In this document: positions 36,434-46,194 of the stretch, piece by piece
Numbering within the stretch: the stretch's first letter is position 1
Layout of the letters: every line of letters starts with the position of its first letter
NCBI RefSeq assembly: GCF_017873175.1
Contig: NZ_JAGGJW010000001.1
Coordinates: 558,001 to 622,000 of the forward strand
Direction of reading: 5' to 3'
Source: Neorhizobium petrolearium
Lineage (GTDB): Bacteria; Pseudomonadota; Alphaproteobacteria; Rhizobiales; Rhizobiaceae
Length of the DNA stretch: 64,000 nt
Position numbers and translations under genes: made by a program
The notes under the pieces: model-generated
Database searches by the model: none
What the model was told of the DNA's origin: nothing
What the model saw: only the letters and a program-made list of their open reading frames with translations

Positions 36434-38239
36434 ATGTATAAGGCACCGATCGAGGAAATCGCCTTTACGCTGAACCATGTGGCAGGCCTTGCGGATGCCG
36501 TGGAGATCGGCCGGTTCGGCGACCTCAGTTCCGACTTGGTCAATGCGATTCTGGACGAAGCGGGACGGTTCGCCACCAATGAGATAGCGCCGCTCGGCGA
36601 AATTGGCGACAACCAGGGCGCCCGGCTCATCGACGGTGAGGTGAAGACACCGGACGGCTGGCCCGAACTCTATCGCCACTGGCGGGAGGGCGGCTGGAAC
36701 GGGCTGACCGCGCCGGAAGCCTTCGGCGGCCAGCATCTGCCGCATATGCTGAACGTTGCTGCTCTGGAAATGTGGAATTCCGCGTCCATGGCTTTCGCGC
36801 TGGCGCCGACGCTCACCATGGGCGCGATCGAGGCCATCGCCGCTCACGGCAGCGAAGTGCTCAAGGAGAAATATCTCGAAAAAATGGTGTCCGGCGAATG
36901 GACCGGCACCATGAACCTCACCGAGCCGCATGCCGGCTCCGACCTGGGCGTCCTGAAGACCCGTGCCGAGCGTCGCGGTGACGGCACCTATCGCATCTTC
37001 GGCCAGAAGATCTTCATCACCTGGGGCGAGCATGACGCCGCCGACAACATCATCCATCTCGTTCTGGCGCGGCTACCCGATGCGCCGGCTGGTACGCGCG
37101 GCATTTCGCTGTTCCTCGTGCCGAAATTCCTGGTCGATGACGATGGCTCGCTCGGCGCCCGCAACGACGTCTTCTGTCATTCGATCGAGCACAAGCTCGG
37201 CATTCATGGCGCACCGACCTGCACGATGATCTATGGCGACGGCAGGTTCCACCCGGAAAACGGCGAAGAGAAGGGCGCGATTGGCTGGCTGATCGGCGAG
37301 GAGAACAAGGGGCTTGCCTGCATGTTCACCATGATGAACAACGCTCGCCTTGCGGTCGGCATGCAAGGCGTTGCAATCGCCGAGGCAGCGACCCAGAAGG
37401 CAGTCGCCTATGCCCATGAGCGGACGCAGGGCAGGGCGCCTGGCTGGACTGGCGAGGGCCAGCGGGGGGATATGAGCCCGATCATCGAACATCCCGATAT
37501 TGCCGGCACACTGATCACCATGAAGGCGCTGACTCAGGGGGCACGCGCCATCTGCTATGCCTGCGCCTACGCAATCGACATGTCGCATCACGCCGAAGGC
37601 GACGAAGCTCGCCACTGGTCCGAGCGGGCCGCACTTCTGACGCCTGTTGCCAAATCCTTCGCGACAGATATCGGGGTCGAGGTCGCCTCGCTGGGCATCC
37701 AGGTGCATGGCGGCATGGGCTTCATCGAGGAAACGGGTGCAGCCCGTTATCTGCGCGACGCCCGCATCGCGCCGATCTACGAGGGCACCAACGGTATCCA
37801 GGCGATCGATCTGGTCACCCGGAAACTGCCGTTGTCGTCCGGTGAACAGGTACGCGGTTTCATTGGCGAACTGAAGGAGATCGCCGAGAGCGTCGCCGCC
37901 TCGAACGATACGGCTTTCGGTGAAAGCGGCGACCGGCTGCGCGCCGCAGTCTTCGCACTGGAGGCTGCTACCAACTGGCTCCTGGAGGCGCAGGCTGACG
38001 GAAGAAGCGCGGATGCGCTTGCCGGGGCGACACCCTATCAGCGCTTGTTCGGCTTGACACTCACCGGCTGCTACCTTGCGAAAGGTGCCCTGGTGGACAT
38101 CGGTGACGGCGGCATGGAAAAGCGCGTCGCGCTCTGCCGCTTCATGGCGGAAAACCTGCTCGCCGAGACCTCGGCGCTCAAGGATCGTGTTATCTCCGGC
38201 TCGGCGAGCCTTGAAGCCGCCCGCGCCATTCTTGCCTGA
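36434..38239 (+). CDS. Acyl-CoA dehydrogenase (DmdC-like long form)
   Basis: A 601-residue flavin enzyme that oxidises an acyl-CoA to the enoyl-CoA. The FAD/substrate loop MNLTEPHAGSDLGVL is near residue 159, and the catalytic glutamate lies in APIYEGTNGIQAIDL near residue 453. The extra N- and C-terminal parts match the long subfamily that includes 3-methylmercaptopropionyl-CoA dehydrogenase DmdC; true substrate unknown. GGAGGAG lies before the ATG. The enoyl-CoA hydratase gene follows 14 bases later, so the two probably act in sequence in a beta-oxidation-type pathway. Confidence 0.93.
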   Translation: MYKAPIEEIAFTLNHVAGLADAVEIGRFGDLSSDLVNAILDEAGRFATNEIAPLGEIGDNQGARLIDGEVKTPDGWPELYRHWREGGWNGLTAPEAFGGQHLPHMLNVAALEMWNSASMAFALAPTLTMGAIEAIAAHGSEVLKEKYLEKMVSGEWTGTMNLTEPHAGSDLGVLKTRAERRGDGTYRIFGQKIFITWGEHDAADNIIHLVLARLPDAPAGTRGISLFLVPKFLVDDDGSLGARNDVFCHSIEHKLGIHGAPTCTMIYGDGRFHPENGEEKGAIGWLIGEENKGLACMFTMMNNARLAVGMQGVAIAEAATQKAVAYAHERTQGRAPGWTGEGQRGDMSPIIEHPDIAGTLITMKALTQGARAICYACAYAIDMSHHAEGDEARHWSERAALLTPVAKSFATDIGVEVASLGIQVHGGMGFIEETGAARYLRDARIAPIYEGTNGIQAIDLVTRKLPLSSGEQVRGFIGELKEIAESVAASNDTAFGESGDRLRAAVFALEAATNWLLEAQADGRSADALAGATPYQRLFGLTLTGCYLAKGALVDIGDGGMEKRVALCRFMAENLLAETSALKDRVISGSASLEAARAILA

Positions 38240-38253
38240 GAGGAAGCCTGCCC

Positions 38254-39012
38254 GTGAGCGACGACCATATCCTTGTAGAGCATCCCGAAACCCATCCGAG
38301 CGTCATGGTGATCCGGTTCAACCGGCCGGAAAAGAAGAACGCCATCACCACGGCCATGTATGTGCGGATGACGCAGGCCCTGCACGAGGCCGCCAATCAT
38401 CAAGCCGTTCGCGTCGTTGCCTTTCTTGGCACTGAAGGCTGCTTTTCCGCGGGCAACGATCTGAGCGACTTCCTGAATTTTGCGCTGAAGGAAGGCGGCG
38501 GGCCCCCGGCGGCGTTCGAGTTTCTCCAGGCGCTGGCGACAATCGAGAAGCCGCTGGTTTCAGGCGTCGACGGGCTGGCGATCGGCATCGGCACGACGCT
38601 TAACCTGCATTGCGACATGACGGTTGCCTCCTCGCGCAGCCTGTTCAGAACCCCGTTCGTCGATCTGGCACTCGTTCCTGAAGCCGGGTCCAGCCTGCTC
38701 ATGCCGCGGGTGATGGGGCATCAGCGCGCCTTCGCCATGCTGGTGGCCGGCGAAAGTATCTCGGCCGAAGCCGCATGTGCCGCAGGCCTGATCTGGAAGG
38801 TGGTGGAGCCGGAAGCCGTGGAGAAGGAGACCCTGGCTCTGGCCGACAGCCTCGCCAAGAAGCCGCCGCATGCGCTGAAGATCACCCGCAACCTGATGAA
38901 GGGCAACGGCGACGCCCTTCTGGCCCGGATGGACGATGAACTGGTGCATTTCACCGCACAGCTCAGGAGTGCCGAGGCGCGCGCAGCCTTCGAGGCCTTC
39001 ATGCGACGTTAA
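38254..39012 (+). CDS. Enoyl-CoA hydratase/isomerase family protein
   Basis: A 252-residue crotonase-fold enzyme starting at GTG, with GAGAGGAAG upstream. The oxyanion-hole regions are GCFSAGNDLSDF (near residue 65) and the GLAIGIGTTLNLHCDM stretch (near 107). The N-terminus has the usual VMVIRFNRPEKKNAITTAMY. It would hydrate or isomerise the product of the preceding acyl-CoA dehydrogenase. The lack of the second glutamate pattern of classical hydratases means isomerase or another crotonase activity cannot be excluded. Confidence 0.9.
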   Translation: MSDDHILVEHPETHPSVMVIRFNRPEKKNAITTAMYVRMTQALHEAANHQAVRVVAFLGTEGCFSAGNDLSDFLNFALKEGGGPPAAFEFLQALATIEKPLVSGVDGLAIGIGTTLNLHCDMTVASSRSLFRTPFVDLALVPEAGSSLLMPRVMGHQRAFAMLVAGESISAEAACAAGLIWKVVEPEAVEKETLALADSLAKKPPHALKITRNLMKGNGDALLARMDDELVHFTAQLRSAEARAAFEAFMRR

Positions 39013-39095
39013 CGCTGCCGCTCGGGAAAGTCGGGCCGCCGTCTTCTTTTGGCGCATGAGCAGAGTTAGATTTCTCCTGAAAAGAGGAAAATCCC

Positions 39096-39395
39096 ATGCG
39101 CAAAATCTTGGTCGGCCTGACGATCCTGCTGCTATCATGCTCCGCCGCCGGTGCCGGCGAGGTTTCGACGGCGGGCGGCGGGGCTGCCATGTCGCTGATC
39201 CAGTATCAGGGGAATACCCAATCACGCACCGACGATCGTCCGCCGCGGCCGCAACGTTATCTCTGCGTCGTGCCGCCGCGCCAGAGTGACGACCGCACGC
39301 GGCCTTATGTCTGCAGGGCGAGCGCTGGCCGTGTCGGCGGGACCTGCCGCTGCCCCAACGTCGTCGGCACCGGCCGGTTGGACCTGGATTATTAG
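39096..39395 (+). CDS. Small exported cysteine-containing protein
   Basis: A 99-residue protein with a signal peptide (MRKILVGLTILLLSCSAAGA). The mature part is basic, with RPQRYLCVVPPRQSDDRTRPYVCRA and CRCPNVVGTGRLDLDY, so four Cys could form two disulfides. GAGGA is suitably placed before the ATG. I do not recognise a family. It lies 83 bases after the hydratase gene and converges on the small gene that follows. Confidence 0.7.
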   Translation: MRKILVGLTILLLSCSAAGAGEVSTAGGGAAMSLIQYQGNTQSRTDDRPPRPQRYLCVVPPRQSDDRTRPYVCRASAGRVGGTCRCPNVVGTGRLDLDY

Positions 39396-39403
39396 CTGCA
39401 CGG

Positions 39404-39700
39404 CTACCTGATCAACGGCAGCAAATGGTCGATCGTGACACCGGCGAGGCGCTTCACAGCCTCCGCCGAACTGAGGCGTACTTCAGGATTTTCCTCAACT
39501 GCCCGACCATGCCAATATTTTGCAGCATGTAGATCGCCAATCCGTTCGTAGCATTCGCCCAGTTTCATTCCAAGGTAGCCGGCGTCCAGCGAGGGATCAC
39601 CATCAGCCATGAACAGATAGATCTTGATGGCGTCCGCAGTCCTTCCGTCAGCTATGAAATCCGACGCTGTCTTCTCAAGCAGGTTGAAATCATAAAGCAC
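39404..39700 (-). CDS. Small helical protein with TPR-like repeat
   Basis: A 98-residue protein that starts at GTG six bases after a clear GGAGG. It is helical throughout, and the part AGYLGMKLGECYERIGDLHA AKYWHGRAVEENP resembles one TPR repeat. No signal peptide or membrane helix. It lies 22 bases before the rumA-type methyltransferase stop on the same strand, so it may start its own transcript or follow that operon. Function unknown. Confidence 0.65.
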   Translation of the reverse strand: MLYDFNLLEKTASDFIADGRTADAIKIYLFMADGDPSLDAGYLGMKLGECYERIGDLHAAKYWHGRAVEENPEVRLSSAEAVKRLAGVTIDHLLPLIR

Positions 39701-39721
39701 CGGCTTCCTCCAATTTGAGAA

Positions 39722-40966
39722 TTATCTCTCCAGCAGCGCCACCGCTTCCACATGCGGCGACCAGAGGAACTGGTCGATCGGAGTGACCGATTTGATGCAA
39801 TAGCCGCCATCGGAGAGAATTCCGAGATCGCGGGCGAGCGTGAGCGGATTGCAGCTCACTGCTGCGACGGTTTTCACGGTGGAGCGGGCAAGCTCCTTCA
39901 TCTGTGCCTCCGCGCCGGCACGCGGCGGATCGAAGACGACGGCGTCGTAATTCTTCAACTCCTGGACCGTTATCGGCCGGCGGAAGAGATCGCGTTTCTC
40001 GATCGTGACGGGCTTCAGGCCCTGCGTGTTGCGGGCGGCATGCTCCAGCGCCTTCAGCGGCTTTTCCTCGCTTTCGACGGCATGTACCCTGGCAATCCGG
40101 GCCAGTCGCAGCGCGAACGTGCCCGAACCCGCGAAAAGGTCCAGCACGCGCTTAGCCTTGCCGACATGGGAAAGCACCAGTTCGGCCATCGCGTCCTCAG
40201 CCGGTTTCGTCGCCTGGGTGAAGGCGCCCGGCGGCGGCGCGACCTTCACGCCACCGAAATCGATCAGCGGCTTCTGCGGCTCGATGACCACCTCGCCGTT
40301 CACCGAGACACGGGCGATCCCCTTGAGGCTGAGCACGGTCTCAGTCACGGCGCGGCGCTGCTTGTCGGAAAGTGGCTTCAGGCCGTCGGCGGCAAGGTCG
40401 AGGCCGGAAAGCGTTTCGAGCACCGTGATGCGGAAGGTATCGGAACCGGTCGCAAGGACTTGCCCGATCGCCCGGATTGCTCCGAGCCGCACCATGATTC
40501 CTTGCGAGGCGATCGGACATTCTTTGATCGAGACGATGTGATGCGTTTCGGCGCGGTTGAAGCCGAGCAGGAAATCCTTCTCCGTTTTCCGGGCGGAGAA
40601 GACGACGCGCCGACGTTCGCCGGGATGAGCGGCGATGAGTGCACCGATTTCCGGCGTCAGCCCCCTGGATCTCAGCGCCTCGATGACCAGATCACGCTTG
40701 AAGACGCGATAGGGCGCATCCGCCAGATGCTGCAGCGAACAGCCGCCGCAGGCGTCGCGATCCGGATCGAAATGCCGACAGAGGGGCGCGATGCGGTCCG
40801 GCGAGGCTTCCGCGATCGACATCAGCGTGCCGTGGCCGCCGTTGCGGGCAATCGCCACCGTCTCGCCCGGCAGCGCATAGGGTACGTAGATCGGTCCCTG
40901 TGCGCCCTCTGCGATGCCGTGGCCCTGCGTGCCGAGGCGTGTGATCTTAGCCGTTTCTGTGCTCAT
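39722..40966 (-). CDS. 23S rRNA m5U methyltransferase family protein (RumA/TrmA type)
   Basis: A 414-residue RNA methyltransferase. A short N-terminal TRAM-like beta domain is followed by an iron-sulfur-type cysteine group (PLCRHFDPDRDACGGCSLQH, near residues 61-80), an AdoMet loop VLDLFAGSGTFALRLA near residue 262, and the catalytic Cys in AAVSCNPLTLARDL near 364. It methylates uridine C5 in rRNA, or possibly tRNA. Its start overlaps the tlyA stop by one base, so the two RNA-modification genes are translationally coupled. Confidence 0.92.
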   Translation of the reverse strand: MSTETAKITRLGTQGHGIAEGAQGPIYVPYALPGETVAIARNGGHGTLMSIAEASPDRIAPLCRHFDPDRDACGGCSLQHLADAPYRVFKRDLVIEALRSRGLTPEIGALIAAHPGERRRVVFSARKTEKDFLLGFNRAETHHIVSIKECPIASQGIMVRLGAIRAIGQVLATGSDTFRITVLETLSGLDLAADGLKPLSDKQRRAVTETVLSLKGIARVSVNGEVVIEPQKPLIDFGGVKVAPPPGAFTQATKPAEDAMAELVLSHVGKAKRVLDLFAGSGTFALRLARIARVHAVESEEKPLKALEHAARNTQGLKPVTIEKRDLFRRPITVQELKNYDAVVFDPPRAGAEAQMKELARSTVKTVAAVSCNPLTLARDLGILSDGGYCIKSVTPIDQFLWSPHVEAVALLER

Positions 40967-41718
40967 TATGGTTTCCGCCCTGCGAGCAGGAATTCCTGGT
41001 TGCCGTCGCCGCCGGCAATGGGGGAGGGGATGAGGCCGAGGCTCGTCCAGCCCATGTCTTCCACCAGCCAGCGTTCAAGTTCTGCCGCCACTGTGGGAGC
41101 GGTGTCCGGATCCCGCAGAAGGCCGCCCTTGCCGATTGCTTCGCGGCCGGCCTCGAACTGTGGCTTGACGAGAAGCACGCATATGGCGCCGTGCTGGGCA
41201 AGGTTCAATGCCGGAGGCAGTGCCAGCTTCAGCGAGATGAACGAAACGTCCGAAACGATGAAATCGATCACCTTGCCGCCAAGGTCGTCCGCGGTAAGGT
41301 TGCGGGAGTTCAGCCCTTCGATATTGGTGACACGCAGGTCGCCGGCGATCCGCTCATGCATCTGGCCGTGCCCGACGTCGATCGCGGTGACATGTGCGGC
41401 TCCCCGTTGCAGCAGGATCTCGGTGAATCCGCCGGTCGATGCACCGATGTCGAGGCAGGTCTTGCCCTCCGGATCGAGCTCGAAGTGGTCGAGCGCCGAG
41501 ACCAGCTTCAGTGCAGCGCGGGAGACATAAGCCTTGGCCGGATCGTCTACGGTGATTGTGGCATCCCCCGGAAAGGTCTGCCCGGCCTTGGTGATGACCT
41601 GGCCATTGACGGTAACAGTGCCTCGGGTAATCGCGTCGCGCGCCCGCGACCGGCTTTCGAAGAGTCCCGATGATACCAAAAGCTGGTCGAGGCGCTGATT
41701 TTCAGAAGTGTTGGACAT
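40966..41718 (-). CDS. tlyA: TlyA family rRNA 2'-O-methyltransferase
   Basis: A 250-residue protein with an N-terminal S4 RNA-binding domain (RLDQLLVSSGLFESRSRARD, residues 8-27) and a C-terminal FtsJ-type methyltransferase (TCLDIGASTGGFTEILLQRG near residue 80; IVSDVSFISL near 148). TlyA proteins methylate ribose in 16S and 23S rRNA and affect capreomycin sensitivity. I prefer the ATG at 41718 to a TTG four codons earlier. In related genomes it commonly follows dxs; here dxs is 4.5 kb away. Confidence 0.92.
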   Translation of the reverse strand: MSNTSENQRLDQLLVSSGLFESRSRARDAITRGTVTVNGQVITKAGQTFPGDATITVDDPAKAYVSRAALKLVSALDHFELDPEGKTCLDIGASTGGFTEILLQRGAAHVTAIDVGHGQMHERIAGDLRVTNIEGLNSRNLTADDLGGKVIDFIVSDVSFISLKLALPPALNLAQHGAICVLLVKPQFEAGREAIGKGGLLRDPDTAPTVAAELERWLVEDMGWTSLGLIPSPIAGGDGNQEFLLAGRKP

Positions 41719-41872
41719 ACTGGCAGTCAATGCCCGGCTCTGCTGTCCCTGGCAAGTATGTCGCGGGTGAAAACTTAAGCGGCATGTTCAACGCAATTTT
41801 AATCGACTTGAGCTTTTCTGGCACCCGGAGGAGACGCTCGAGCCGTGTCATCCGAGAAAAGCGAAAGTAGTC

Positions 41873-43810
41873 ATGTCACTTAAGAATCTTTCCCTCAATA
41901 AAAAGCTGATCACCACCTTCGTAGCTTTGATGTCCGTCTGCCTCCTGGCTTCAGCCGGTGTTTATTGGCAGGCCTTGAAATCCAGCCGTGCTTCGGCGCA
42001 GCAGGTCGCCTCGCAGACCATCCTGACCCAGGTGGAGAATGCGCTGGAGGCCATGCTGGAGCAGGCCGTGAACCAGCGAGGCTTCCTGCTCTTCAGGAGC
42101 GACAGCACCTATAATGACGTCTTCAACAATCGTGACAGGATGATCGCCGCGATCGATGCCGCCAGGACGGCGGCTGCCGGTATGCCCGACTTGATTGCTT
42201 CGCTGGACGAGATGCGGACGGCTGCGGATGTTTTCCATACCCAGCTCACCGTACCGCAATTGGATGCGCGCAAGAACACCGACAAGCCGATCGATGAAGT
42301 GATCGAGATCGGCCGCAATCAGGCCAAAGGCCAGCTTGACGGCTTCCGCGATGCGGCCGCCAAGATCAAGAAGCAGGCACTGGAACTGACGACCGGTTTG
42401 CAGGACGCCCAGGCCGGCGCGCATCGTGATCTGCTCCTCACGCTGCTGATCGGCGGCGGGCTTGCCGGCCTCATCGCTGCCGGACTTGTCTGGGCTCTCT
42501 CCCGCGCCATCGTCACGCCGATCGTCGGCATGACCGAGGCCATGACCCAGCTTGCCGGCGGCAACAACGATATCGACGTACCGGCTCTGGACCGCGGCGA
42601 CGAGGTCGGCCGCATGGCCAAGGCCGTCGCCGTCTTCAAGGATGCGGCTATCGAAAAACTGCGTCTTGCTCGCGATACGGACGCTTTGCGGGAAACTGCC
42701 GAGCGGGATCGTCTTGCCAATGATGCTCAAAAGGCTCGCGAAGCTGCCGAGATCGAGTTCGCCATGGACTCGCTTGCGACCGGCCTCGCGAACCTCGCCA
42801 ACGGCGATGTCGCCTATCGCCTCGAGAAGCCCTTCGCGAGCCGCCTGGACCGGCTTCGCACCGATTTCAACCAGGCGCTCGACAAGCTGCAGGCAGCCCT
42901 TCGGGCGGTCGGCGAAAATGCGTCTGCCATCAGCGCCGGTTCCGCTGAAATCCGCGCCGCCGCCGATGATCTCGGCCGCCGCACGGAGCAGCAGGCCGCT
43001 TCCGTCGAAGAGACGGCGGCAGCGCTTGAAGAGGTGACGACGACTGTAAGGGAATCCGCCCGCCGTGCCGAAGACGTTGGCCAGCGTGTCGAACGTGCCC
43101 GTATCGGCGCCGAGAAATCGGGTGAGGTGGTTCGTCGCGCGGTCTCGGCGATGGAGCAGATCTCGAAATCTTCCGGCGAGATCATCAACATCATCAGCGT
43201 CATCGACGATATTGCCTTCCAGACCAACTTGCTTGCCCTGAATGCCGGCGTCGAGGCAGCCCGCGCAGGCGATGCAGGCAAGGGTTTTGCCGTTGTCGCT
43301 CAGGAGGTCCGCGAACTTGCGCAGCGCTCTGCCAATGCGGCAAAGGAGATCAAGTCGCTCATTACGACATCCAGCCAGCAGGTGGATGCCGGCGTGGCTC
43401 TGGTTGGCGAGACCGGGGAAGCATTGGCGGCCATTGTAGGGGAGGTGCAGCAGATCAACGAGCACCTGCACGCAATCGTCATATCCACCCGCGAGCAGTC
43501 CACCGGACTGCAGGAGATCAATACTTCGGTCAATACCATGGATCAGGGCACTCAGCAGAATGCCGCCATGGTGGAACAGCAGACTGCAGCAAGCCACAAG
43601 CTTGCCCAGGAAGCCCAGGCTCTTGATGCACTGCTTCGGCAGTTCAACGTCGGCGGTTCGTCTTCCGTTGCAGCGCGTCCTGTCGCCGTATCGGCGGAAG
43701 CCCGGCCGGCCGCATCTCCGGCCAATGCGCTACACTCCACCGTCGCAAGAGCTTTTTCCGGCAAGGCGGCAAGCGTCGCTGCCGTGAAGGAAGAGTGGTC
43801 TGAATTCTGA
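41873..43810 (+). CDS. Methyl-accepting chemotaxis protein with CHASE3-like sensor
   Basis: A 645-residue chemoreceptor. It has a membrane helix at residues 12-30, a helical periplasmic CHASE3-like domain (about 32-185), a second helix near 190-212, a HAMP domain, a second HAMP-like region (about 300-350), and the signalling hairpin with [20 protein letters not shown] near 445. The Ala/Pro-rich linker ends in EEWSEF, a WxxF-type pentapeptide that tethers CheR and CheB in other receptors. The ligand is unknown. A terminator follows. Confidence 0.93.
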   Translation: MSLKNLSLNKKLITTFVALMSVCLLASAGVYWQALKSSRASAQQVASQTILTQVENALEAMLEQAVNQRGFLLFRSDSTYNDVFNNRDRMIAAIDAARTAAAGMPDLIASLDEMRTAADVFHTQLTVPQLDARKNTDKPIDEVIEIGRNQAKGQLDGFRDAAAKIKKQALELTTGLQDAQAGAHRDLLLTLLIGGGLAGLIAAGLVWALSRAIVTPIVGMTEAMTQLAGGNNDIDVPALDRGDEVGRMAKAVAVFKDAAIEKLRLARDTDALRETAERDRLANDAQKAREAAEIEFAMDSLATGLANLANGDVAYRLEKPFASRLDRLRTDFNQALDKLQAALRAVGENASAISAGSAEIRAAADDLGRRTEQQAASVEETAAALEEVTTTVRESARRAEDVGQRVERARIGAEKSGEVVRRAVSAMEQISKSSGEIINIISVIDDIAFQTNLLALNAGVEAARAGDAGKGFAVVAQEVRELAQRSANAAKEIKSLITTSSQQVDAGVALVGETGEALAAIVGEVQQINEHLHAIVISTREQSTGLQEINTSVNTMDQGTQQNAAMVEQQTAASHKLAQEAQALDALLRQFNVGGSSSVAARPVAVSAEARPAASPANALHSTVARAFSGKAASVAAVKEEWSEF

Positions 43811-43831
43811 TCCTCCTTCGACCGATCTTTC

Positions 43832-43863
43832 AAGGCAGGCCGGAGAACTATCCGGTCTGCCTT
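43832..43863 (+). terminator. Rho-independent terminator after second chemoreceptor
   Basis: AAGGCAGGCCGGA pairs with TCCGGTCTGCCTT (one mismatch) around GAACTA and is followed by CTCTTTT. It lies 21 bases after the chemoreceptor stop. Confidence 0.88.
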
Positions 43864-43916
43864 CTCTTTTGGGGAATCCGGTCTATCTTCCAGCACAGGA
43901 GACAGGAGGGGATCAT

Positions 43917-44912
43917 ATGCGCTGGACTTTGCTGATCGGCGGGTTGTTACTATCGGCACCCCATGCACTCGCCAATGACTCGATGGCAGAGTTGGGGACA
44001 GGTGGGCTGATCTACGTCCAGACCTCCGATGTCGCGATGGAGGAGGAAAACCTTTACATCTCCCGCGAGGAGGTGCTGGTCGACTACGTCTTCAGGAACA
44101 CCGGCGACAAGGATATTGAAAGCGTCGTCGCCTTCCCGATGCCGGATATCGTCGGCAGTCTGGAAAGCGACATCGCCCTTGACGACGTCGAAAGTGACAA
44201 TTTCCTCGGTTTTTCGGTCGTGCAGGATAGCAGGCAGATCGAGCCGGAACTGCAGCAGCGGGTGATCGCGGCTGGCATCGATCGCACCGATGAACTTCTG
44301 GCCCGCAACATTCCGCTTCTCCCCTACAGCGAAAAGACGTTCGCTGTGCTCAAGAGCCTGCCGGAGGACGTGAAGGCCCAGTGGACCGCCGAAGGTCTCA
44401 TCTACGTGGATCGCTACGATGCGGGCAAGGGGTGGCAGGAGGATTTGCGGCCTGCCTGGACCCTTCGCTCTGTATATTGGTGGAAGACGATGTTTCCTGC
44501 CGGCAAGCCGGTGCGCGTCAGCCACCGTTACAAGCCGAGCGTTGGCGGCACGGTGGCGATGAGTTTCATCGACCAAGGAAAGCCGGGCACGACTTACAAG
44601 GAGTATGTCGAACGCTATTGCATCGACAGCGCCTTCATGAAGACGGCGGCGAAGCTCGAGTCTGCGGCCAGCAGGTCGGGACCGAATTATACCGAGCAAT
44701 GGGTCTCCTATATCCTGACGACCGGCGCCAACTGGAGCGGCCCGATCGGCAAGTTCAAGCTGACGATCGACAAGGGCCAGCCGCAGGACTACGTCAGCTT
44801 TTGCGGCAGCGGGGTCAAGAAAACCGGTCCGACCACCTTCGAGATGAAGGCCGAGGATTTCTCTCCGGAAAAAGACCTGCACATCCTCTTCCTGGCGGCG
44901 GCAGACCGATAA
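43917..44912 (+). CDS. DUF4424 family exported protein
   Basis: A 331-residue protein with a signal peptide (MRWTLLIGGLLLSAPHALAN). The conserved DUF4424 start NDSMAELGTGGLIYVQTSDVAM follows directly after cleavage, then EEVLVDYVFRNTGDKDIESVVAFPMPD. Trp- and Tyr-rich beta segments fill the rest, with a YCID Cys and a later SFCGSG Cys that could form a disulfide. AGGAGG lies seven bases before the ATG. It is followed by cytochrome b561 and YceI genes. Function is unknown. Confidence 0.85.
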   Translation: MRWTLLIGGLLLSAPHALANDSMAELGTGGLIYVQTSDVAMEEENLYISREEVLVDYVFRNTGDKDIESVVAFPMPDIVGSLESDIALDDVESDNFLGFSVVQDSRQIEPELQQRVIAAGIDRTDELLARNIPLLPYSEKTFAVLKSLPEDVKAQWTAEGLIYVDRYDAGKGWQEDLRPAWTLRSVYWWKTMFPAGKPVRVSHRYKPSVGGTVAMSFIDQGKPGTTYKEYVERYCIDSAFMKTAAKLESAASRSGPNYTEQWVSYILTTGANWSGPIGKFKLTIDKGQPQDYVSFCGSGVKKTGPTTFEMKAEDFSPEKDLHILFLAAADR

Positions 44913-44977
44913 TCTCAGCGACTGTTGAAGCGGCGTGATCGTTCGCGATTTGCTGGGGCGCTCGTTGAGGAGGATGA

Positions 44978-45598
44978 TTGAAGCATGAAATTTCCGGAAA
45001 GCCGGTCATGCGTCATCCTGCCGATTATTATAATCCCCTTACGATCATCCTGCATTGGCTGATCGCCCTTATCATTCTCGGCCTGATCGTGCTTGGTTTC
45101 GTTATGACCCGGCCGTCCATCGATCCGAGCCTGCAATTCTCGCTTTTCCAGTGGCACAAGTCATTCGGCATCCTGGCGCTGTTGCTTGCCGCAATCCGCT
45201 TCATCCATTCACTCGCGCTGGTTCGGGTGAGGCCGGCAGCCGGCATGAGTCCGCTCGAACACCGCGCCGCAAAGATGATGCACCATGCGCTGTTGGTGCT
45301 CGCGGTCGGAGTTCCTCTGGCTGGCTGGATGGTCGCTTCGGTCTCGCCACTGGAAATTCCGACATTCGCCTTCAACCTAGTCGTCGTCCCGCATCTGCCG
45401 GTGCCGAAATCGGATGCGGCTGAAGCCTGGTGGACGATGGCCCATGCCGTGCTTGCCTATTCCATGCTGGCGCTTGTGTTCCTGCACTCAGGTGCGGCGC
45501 TCTACCACCATTATCGCCGGCACGACGACGTGCTGACCCGTATATTCGGAGGCCGGCGTCATCCAGTTAAAACATCCATCAGGGAGTGGCGGTCATGA
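44978..45598 (+). CDS. Cytochrome b561
   Basis: A 206-residue four-helix membrane cytochrome of the bacterial b561 family, which passes electrons, often to or from quinone. Helices lie near residues 20-43, 58-76, 100-118 and 150-172, with His ligands in ILHWLIALIIL, FQWHKSFGIL, MHHALLVLA and MAHAVLAYS. The TTG start at 44978 follows AGGAGG closely; an ATG at 45008 with GGAAAG is equally possible and may be the true start. Its stop overlaps the YceI start, a common pairing in proteobacteria. Confidence 0.9.
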   Translation: MKHEISGKPVMRHPADYYNPLTIILHWLIALIILGLIVLGFVMTRPSIDPSLQFSLFQWHKSFGILALLLAAIRFIHSLALVRVRPAAGMSPLEHRAAKMMHHALLVLAVGVPLAGWMVASVSPLEIPTFAFNLVVVPHLPVPKSDAAEAWWTMAHAVLAYSMLALVFLHSGAALYHHYRRHDDVLTRIFGGRRHPVKTSIREWRS

Positions 45599-46182
45599 CC
45601 CGCAAGACAGCCTTGTTCACCGCATTGCTTTTCGCTGTGTCGTTTCCACAGGCCGGCCAGTCGGCCGTCGAAGTTCCGAGCCTTGCCGAGGTTGCCGGTC
45701 GTTATGCCATTACGCCCGGTTCGAGCATCGCTTTCAGCGTCGGTCAGGTTGGCGGCGGCGGCATCAAGGGTAAGTTCGGCAAATTTTCCGGCACCTTCAA
45801 TCTGAAGGCCGGCGATCTTGCTCATTCCATGGTGAGTTTCGAGCTGAAGCCCGAAAGCGTCATGACCGGCCAGGATCGTATCGATGCCTTCCTGCGCTCG
45901 GGGGCGGTTTTCGATTCCAGTCAATTCGAAACGATCTCGTTCCGCTCCGAACACGTGGAGCAGACGGGGCCGGATAGCGCCCGCATTACCGGCACGCTGA
46001 CCGCCAAGGGACGCAGCATGTCGGAGAGTTTCGATGTGACGTTGACGGCATGGAGCGGCCGCATGATCGCCTTCAACGTCAGCGGCAGGATCTTTCGTTC
46101 GCGCTATGCCATGGATGTCGGCACGCCGATCTACTCCAACGTCGTGCAGTTCGACATGATGATCAAGGGCGAGCGGAACTGA
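45595..46182 (+). CDS. YceI family periplasmic protein
   Basis: A 195-residue YceI-family lipocalin-like protein that binds isoprenoid or amphiphilic ligands in the periplasm. A signal peptide (MTRKTALFTALLFAVSFPQA) precedes YAITPGSSIAFSVGQVGGGG and the family pattern GKFGKFSGTFNLKAGDL and FLRSGAVFDSSQFETISF. The ATG overlaps the cytochrome b561 stop (ATGA), and AGGGAG is upstream, so translation is coupled. It probably works with b561, perhaps in ubiquinone handling. Confidence 0.93.
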   Translation: MTRKTALFTALLFAVSFPQAGQSAVEVPSLAEVAGRYAITPGSSIAFSVGQVGGGGIKGKFGKFSGTFNLKAGDLAHSMVSFELKPESVMTGQDRIDAFLRSGAVFDSSQFETISFRSEHVEQTGPDSARITGTLTAKGRSMSESFDVTLTAWSGRMIAFNVSGRIFRSRYAMDVGTPIYSNVVQFDMMIKGERN

Positions 46183-46194
46183 GGACAGGCGACA

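Noticed and set aside
39752..41530. A 592-codon open frame on the plus strand
   Set aside because: It is antisense to the rumA-type and tlyA genes, both of which have catalytic motifs.
41951..43597. A 548-codon open frame on the minus strand
   Set aside because: It is antisense to the chemoreceptor and mirrors its regular codon pattern.
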